Shown here: positions 10,956 to 13,678 of the stretch, piece after piece | How the letters are laid out: every line of letters starts with the position of its first letter | Position numbering within the stretch: the first letter of the stretch is position 1 | Assembly (NCBI GenBank): GCA_027596195.1 | Contig: JADGJG010000712.1 | Span: 1 to 13,678, forward strand | Direction of reading: 5' to 3' | Source of the DNA: Podochytrium sp. JEL0797 | Taxonomy: Eukaryota > Chytridiomycota > Chytridiomycetes > Chytridiales > Chytriomycetaceae | Length of the DNA: 13,678 bases | The notes under the pieces: model-generated | Databases searched by the model: none | Told to the model about the DNA's origin: nothing | The model's input: the letters and a program-made list of their open reading frames with translations, nothing else | Made by a program: the position numbers and the translations under genes

Positions 10956-11830
10956 TTCGCGGTTTTTGTTTCTTTATTACCTTGTTTTAAATCAATAAGA
11001 CCGTTTCTGTGCAATCCTCAAACAGGAACAAGCTTGAGTCCTCGCATTTCATGCGAATCATACAAAATCGCAGCTCATCAATCTTGAAAATCTCCGACCC
11101 GCGCAAACGGCCGTTCACGTGTTCCAGCAAGTCCGCCAAGGACATCATTTCCACCTTGTTTTCGCGACACGATGCGTAGATTCCTTGCATGCATCGCACG
11201 AAAAACTCGTATCTAGAATACATGTTTTTAAAAAAGTGATGCGCATCTCCCAGGTCTCACCTCCGATCATTGAGTTGGCTGTTGTCACCGTCTCTACTAT
11301 TGTTTTCCGTTGCCCATCGTTGGAAACCCCGGATTGATCCAGTGTTCAAATGAGCCTGAAGCGAGGTCTGAATTCTCTCACCGAGCATCCCAGAATACAC
11401 CGCAACCTCTTTTCGGAGAACAGTGTCCGGCAACGCGAATAAGGGCCCAACGAAAGAGGGAGCCAGCTCCTTCACGTCGCGTTCTGCGCGATCCAAATTG
11501 AACCCGCCGACCAAACCAGACTCCAGCGATAAATCAGCCATCCCTTGTTGAGCTTTGGCCCACCCAACCAAGATTCTCCATTTGTTCTCGGTACGCAGAA
11601 ACGTGAAGGCGAGAACTTGCGCAACGTCCGACACATCCATTTCCTCCAAGACGTGACTACCGGCCTGAATGGCAACCTCGAGACTATTGCATGAGACCAA
11701 GAGGGCATGACCCTTTCCTTCGATTCAGTGGAGCTTGTCGCAGAGTGAATAGAGTTCCAGCGCGTTTTCGGGAACCAGAGAATGTTTGACGCGATGCTCC
11801 AAGCATTGGATCTTGATGGATTCAAGCAGC
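10867..11830. repeat. Tandem duplication unit, copy 1 (ITPA 3' end plus BTB-BACK paralogue)
   Basis: This segment is repeated in the same orientation at 12731-13678, offset by about 1.84-1.87 kb. It runs from the last ITPA exon, through the convergent 3' ends, into the minus-strand BTB-BACK gene. The second copy is cut by the window edge, so the full unit is longer than seen here. Confidence 0.75.
10973..10978 (-). promoter_or_regulatory. possible polyadenylation signal AATAAA (minus strand)
   Basis: A minus-strand AATAAA nine bases beyond the stop of the BTB-BACK paralogue, lying in what must be the ITPA 3' UTR. The equivalent position in the downstream duplicate lacks it. Function is inferred. 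Confidence 0.35.
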
Positions 11831-12225
11831 AACTGGTCGGCAGCGATCGCCACAGATGTCAAGAGCGTATCGGGAACGTCCGCCTCGCCCGTGTAAATGA
11901 ATTCGAGGAGGACATCCATCGTCTCCTCGTCGATATCGGGATGGCTCAGCACGGCACGGATACCCTTTTCGTCTACCTTGACTCCCTCTGGGATGACCAC
12001 GCTCTGGGACCATCTGATGGCGAGGGCTTGTTTGTAATAATCGCATCGGAGGGACAGGATGTTGCCGTGCGCAGAGACGGGCTTCTTTGCTTCACCAACA
12101 AGCAGAAGGACATCGGCAAAAGTTTGATCAGAGCGGAGGCAGTGGAGGTCGAAGGGGAGAGAGGTGGTTCCCTTGGCGAGGAGGGTTGGCGGGTTGGTCG
12201 GGGGTGCTTGGGCAGCTGCGAGCAT
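10987..12225 (-). pseudogene. BTB-BACK paralogue with winged-helix-like C-terminus, interrupted by one in-frame TGA
   Basis: Exon 1 (11261-12225) and exon 2 (10987-11212) are joined by a 48 bp intron (GTGAGA..TTCTAG), together 397 codons. The BTB domain (SDQTFADVLLLVGEAKKPV, EETMDVLLEFIYTGEADVP) and BACK-like region (SLVPENALELYSLCDKL, NKWRILVGWAKAQQG) match the plus-strand gene. At codon 167 a TGG is TGA (11725-11727), while the frame stays open on both sides and the neighbouring duplicate keeps TGG. As written it yields a 166 aa BTB-only product. After the intron the protein does not continue into TLDc but into about 75 residues (YEFFVRCMQGI, LADLLEHVNGRL, FKIDELRFCMIRM, ending TETVLLI) that resemble an MCM3-type winged helix. 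It may be a recent pseudogene, a truncated BTB protein, or a readthrough gene. The start at 12225 follows the plus-strand paralogue; an in-frame ATG at 12267 is the alternative. Confidence 0.8.
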
Positions 12226-12408
12226 TTTCGGACGGATTTGTTTTTGACAAAATTGAACGGGAACCATGTTGGTTCAAATTTCATTCGGAGAAGGTCGCAA
12301 CGTCAATGCGTGCAGTTGATGGACCTCCTTCACTGAGAATGAATGAAACGCGGTACGCAACACAGCAATTTGTCAATCTCAGTAGAGAATCAAATACTGG
12401 ATATGCGC

Positions 12409-12656
12409 GTGAAGCCTTTCTGTTCCGCGCGGATGAGGGAGCACCAGATTTTCCGCCATGCCTGAACTTATCTGCAGGATTCCTTGATTTTGATTTCGGG
12501 CCTAATTTTGGTCCGGATTTGTTGGGATATGGTACTCGCTGTTTTTCGCGGCTCGGGAGTTTCTATTCCGCTGAGGGGAACGGACGCGACTATCTTTTTG
12601 GTATGGCGAACACACCGATTGATATAGAAAACTACGAAGTTTACCAATTGGTGTGA
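12409..12656 (+). pseudogene. Orphan C-terminal half of a TLDc domain
   Basis: About 82 codons match the last part of the BTB-BACK-TLDc gene: EAFLFRADEG, FGPNFGPDLLGYGTRCFSRLG, FYSAEGNGRDYLFG, ending IENYEVYQLV-stop. The frame is open upstream to about 12087, but homology begins abruptly near 12409, and no BTB, BACK or first half of TLDc precedes it on this strand. It lies head to head with the minus-strand BTB paralogue that lacks TLDc. It is best read as a remnant left by a rearrangement. A small gene using an upstream ATG cannot be excluded. Confidence 0.75.
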
Positions 12657-12730
12657 GAGGAAAGAAGTGAAAATTATACATGTTTTTAAAAAATGAATGT
12701 TGAAAAAATGAAACACACAAAATGCACTCG

Positions 12731-12816
12731 CAGAAAAGGAAAAGTCAATTATGACTCTAATCTCTCACCGCTTTAAATCATATGGAGAAAGTGAAGGATG
12801 ATCGCGTTTGTTTCTT
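12731..12816 (+). pseudogene. Damaged copy of the 3' end of ITPA (duplication scar)
   Basis: The stretch matches the last ITPA exon and its 3' flank (10867-10973): CAGAAA.GGA, AATCTC.CACCG, then an exact TGGAGAAAGTGAAGGA at 12783-12798. About 20 bases are missing after that (the last few codons), before homology resumes as TGAT.CGCG.TTTGTTTCTT. It cannot encode ITPA and marks the edge of the tandem duplication. Confidence 0.75.
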
Positions 12817-12827
12817 CTTTCTTTTGC

Positions 12828-13678
12828 TCAAATCGGCAAAACCTCATCCGTTTCCTTTTCAATCATGAATGTGTTCGTATCCTCGCAAAACCGAATCATG
12901 CATAATCGCAGCTCATCAATCTTGAAAGTCTCCGACCCGCGCAAACGTCCGTTCAAGTGTGTCAGCAAGTCCGCCAAGGGGAAGATTTCAACCTTCTTTT
13001 TGATACACTCTGATCGGATGCCTTGCATGCATTGCACGAAAAACTCGTATCTAGAATACATCGCTTCTCAGCAACCCCCTCTCAAAAAAGTGATGCGTAT
13101 CTCCCAGGTCTCACCTCCGATCATTGAGTTGGCTATTCATTTCTCCCTTGTCTTTCCTTGCCCACCTTTTGACCCCCCCGACTGATTTCGAGTTCAGATG
13201 GGCCTGAAGCGACGCCCGAATTCTCTCACCAAGCATCCCAGAATACACCGCAACCTCTTTTCGGAGAACCCTTTCCGACAATGCGAATAAGGACCCAACA
13301 AGAAACGGCACCAACTCCTTCACATCGCGTTCTGCGCGATCCAAATCGAACCCGCCGCCCAAACCAGACTCCAACGACAAATCAGACACCCCTTGTTGCG
13401 CTTTCGCCCACCCAACCAAGATTCTCCATCGGTCCTGAGTGTCAAGACTGTAAAACGCGAAAACTCCCGCAACGTCCGACACGCCCATTTCCTCCAAGGC
13501 GCGACTGCCTGCCTGGATGGCAACTTTGGAGTTGTAGCGTACAAGCAAGAGGGCGTGGTCTTGCCCTTCCACCCAGTTAAGCTTGTCGCAGAGTGAATAG
13601 AGTTCCAGCGCGTTTTCGGGAACCAGAGAATGTTTGACGCGATGCTCCAAGCATTGGATCTTGATGGATTCAAGCAGC
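12828..13678 (-). CDS. BTB-BACK paralogue with MCM3-like winged-helix C-terminus (5' partial)
   Basis: The 5' part, including the BTB domain, lies beyond the window. Exon 1 runs from the edge to 13115 and exon 2 is 12828-13050, with a 64 bp intron (GTGAGA..TTCTAG) at the same position and phase as in the upstream duplicate. The visible product begins LLESIKIQCLEHRVKHSLVP and contains the BACK-like region (DRWRILVGWAKAQQGVSDLS, VKELVPFLVGSLFALSERVL) with no stop or frameshift. The codon that is TGA in the neighbour is TGG here. The last 74 residues (YEFFVQCMQGI, VEIFPLADLLTHLNGRL, ETFKIDELRLCMIRF, EDTNTFMIEKETDEVLPI) replace TLDc. Their order and the ending resemble the C-terminal winged-helix of MCM3. 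The role is unknown; a BTB adaptor with a replaced target-binding end is an inference. Confidence 0.82.

Larger units (their letters stand above)
12731..13678. repeat. Tandem duplication unit, copy 2 (truncated by window edge)
   Basis: Direct repeat of 10867-11830: ITPA 3' scar, short convergent spacer, then a minus-strand BTB-BACK gene with the same intron position. Exons are clearly alike but not identical, and the introns differ in length (64 against 48 bp), so the duplication is not brand new. Confidence 0.75.

Noticed and set aside
11725..11727. Non-standard genetic code reading TGA as Trp
   Set aside because: RUVBL1, ITPA, PPIL3 and the intact BTB gene all end in TGA at their expected C-termini, so TGA is a stop in this genome.
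11782..12336. Plus-strand 184-codon frame antisense to the BTB paralogue
   Set aside because: It mirrors the conserved BTB exon on the other strand. The minus-strand frame carries the real domain.

Overview
This is nuclear DNA from a compact eukaryotic genome, most likely an early-diverging (chytrid-like) fungus. The evidence is short spliceosomal introns (48 to about 285 bp, most under 120) with GT..AG borders and CTAAC/CTGAC-type branch sites, intergenic gaps of roughly 30 to 700 bp, a Zn2Cys6 regulator of the fungal-specific ERT1/AcuK/Rds2 type, and a PPIL3 cyclophilin, which budding yeasts lack. TGA ends several clearly intact genes, so the code looks standard. The phylum is an inference.

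Left part (1-4268): two minus-strand genes lie in tight tandem. They are a PPIL3-type cyclophilin (2 exons, 162 aa) followed, only 86 bp after its stop, by an ERT1/AcuK-like Zn-cluster plus PAS regulator of carbon metabolism (4 exons, 395 aa). Divergent from PPIL3, across a 397 bp promoter gap, is a two-exon gene of unknown function (391 aa) with a disordered N-terminal two thirds and a compact C-terminal domain.

Centre (4269-10955): an intact, intronless BTB-BACK-TLDc gene (481 aa) is followed by a decayed tandem copy of itself. Then come two well-conserved housekeeping genes: the RUVBL1/Pontin AAA+ ATPase (7 exons, 456 aa) and the ITPA/HAM1 inosine triphosphate pyrophosphatase (3 exons, 189 aa).

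Right part (10956-13678): two minus-strand BTB-BACK paralogues in direct tandem, the second cut by the window edge. Their homology to the first BTB gene stops just before TLDc. There an intron leads to a different 74-75 residue C-terminal exon that looks like the winged-helix tail of the replicative helicase subunit MCM3. The first of the pair has one in-frame TGA in an otherwise open gene. Between the two lie an orphan TLDc fragment on the opposite strand and a damaged copy of the 3' end of ITPA, which marks a tandem duplication that captured part of the neighbouring gene.

The housekeeping genes are single-copy and conventional. The dynamic element is the BTB family, which surrounds RUVBL1 and ITPA on both sides and shows duplication, inversion, decay and exchange of its C-terminal domain.
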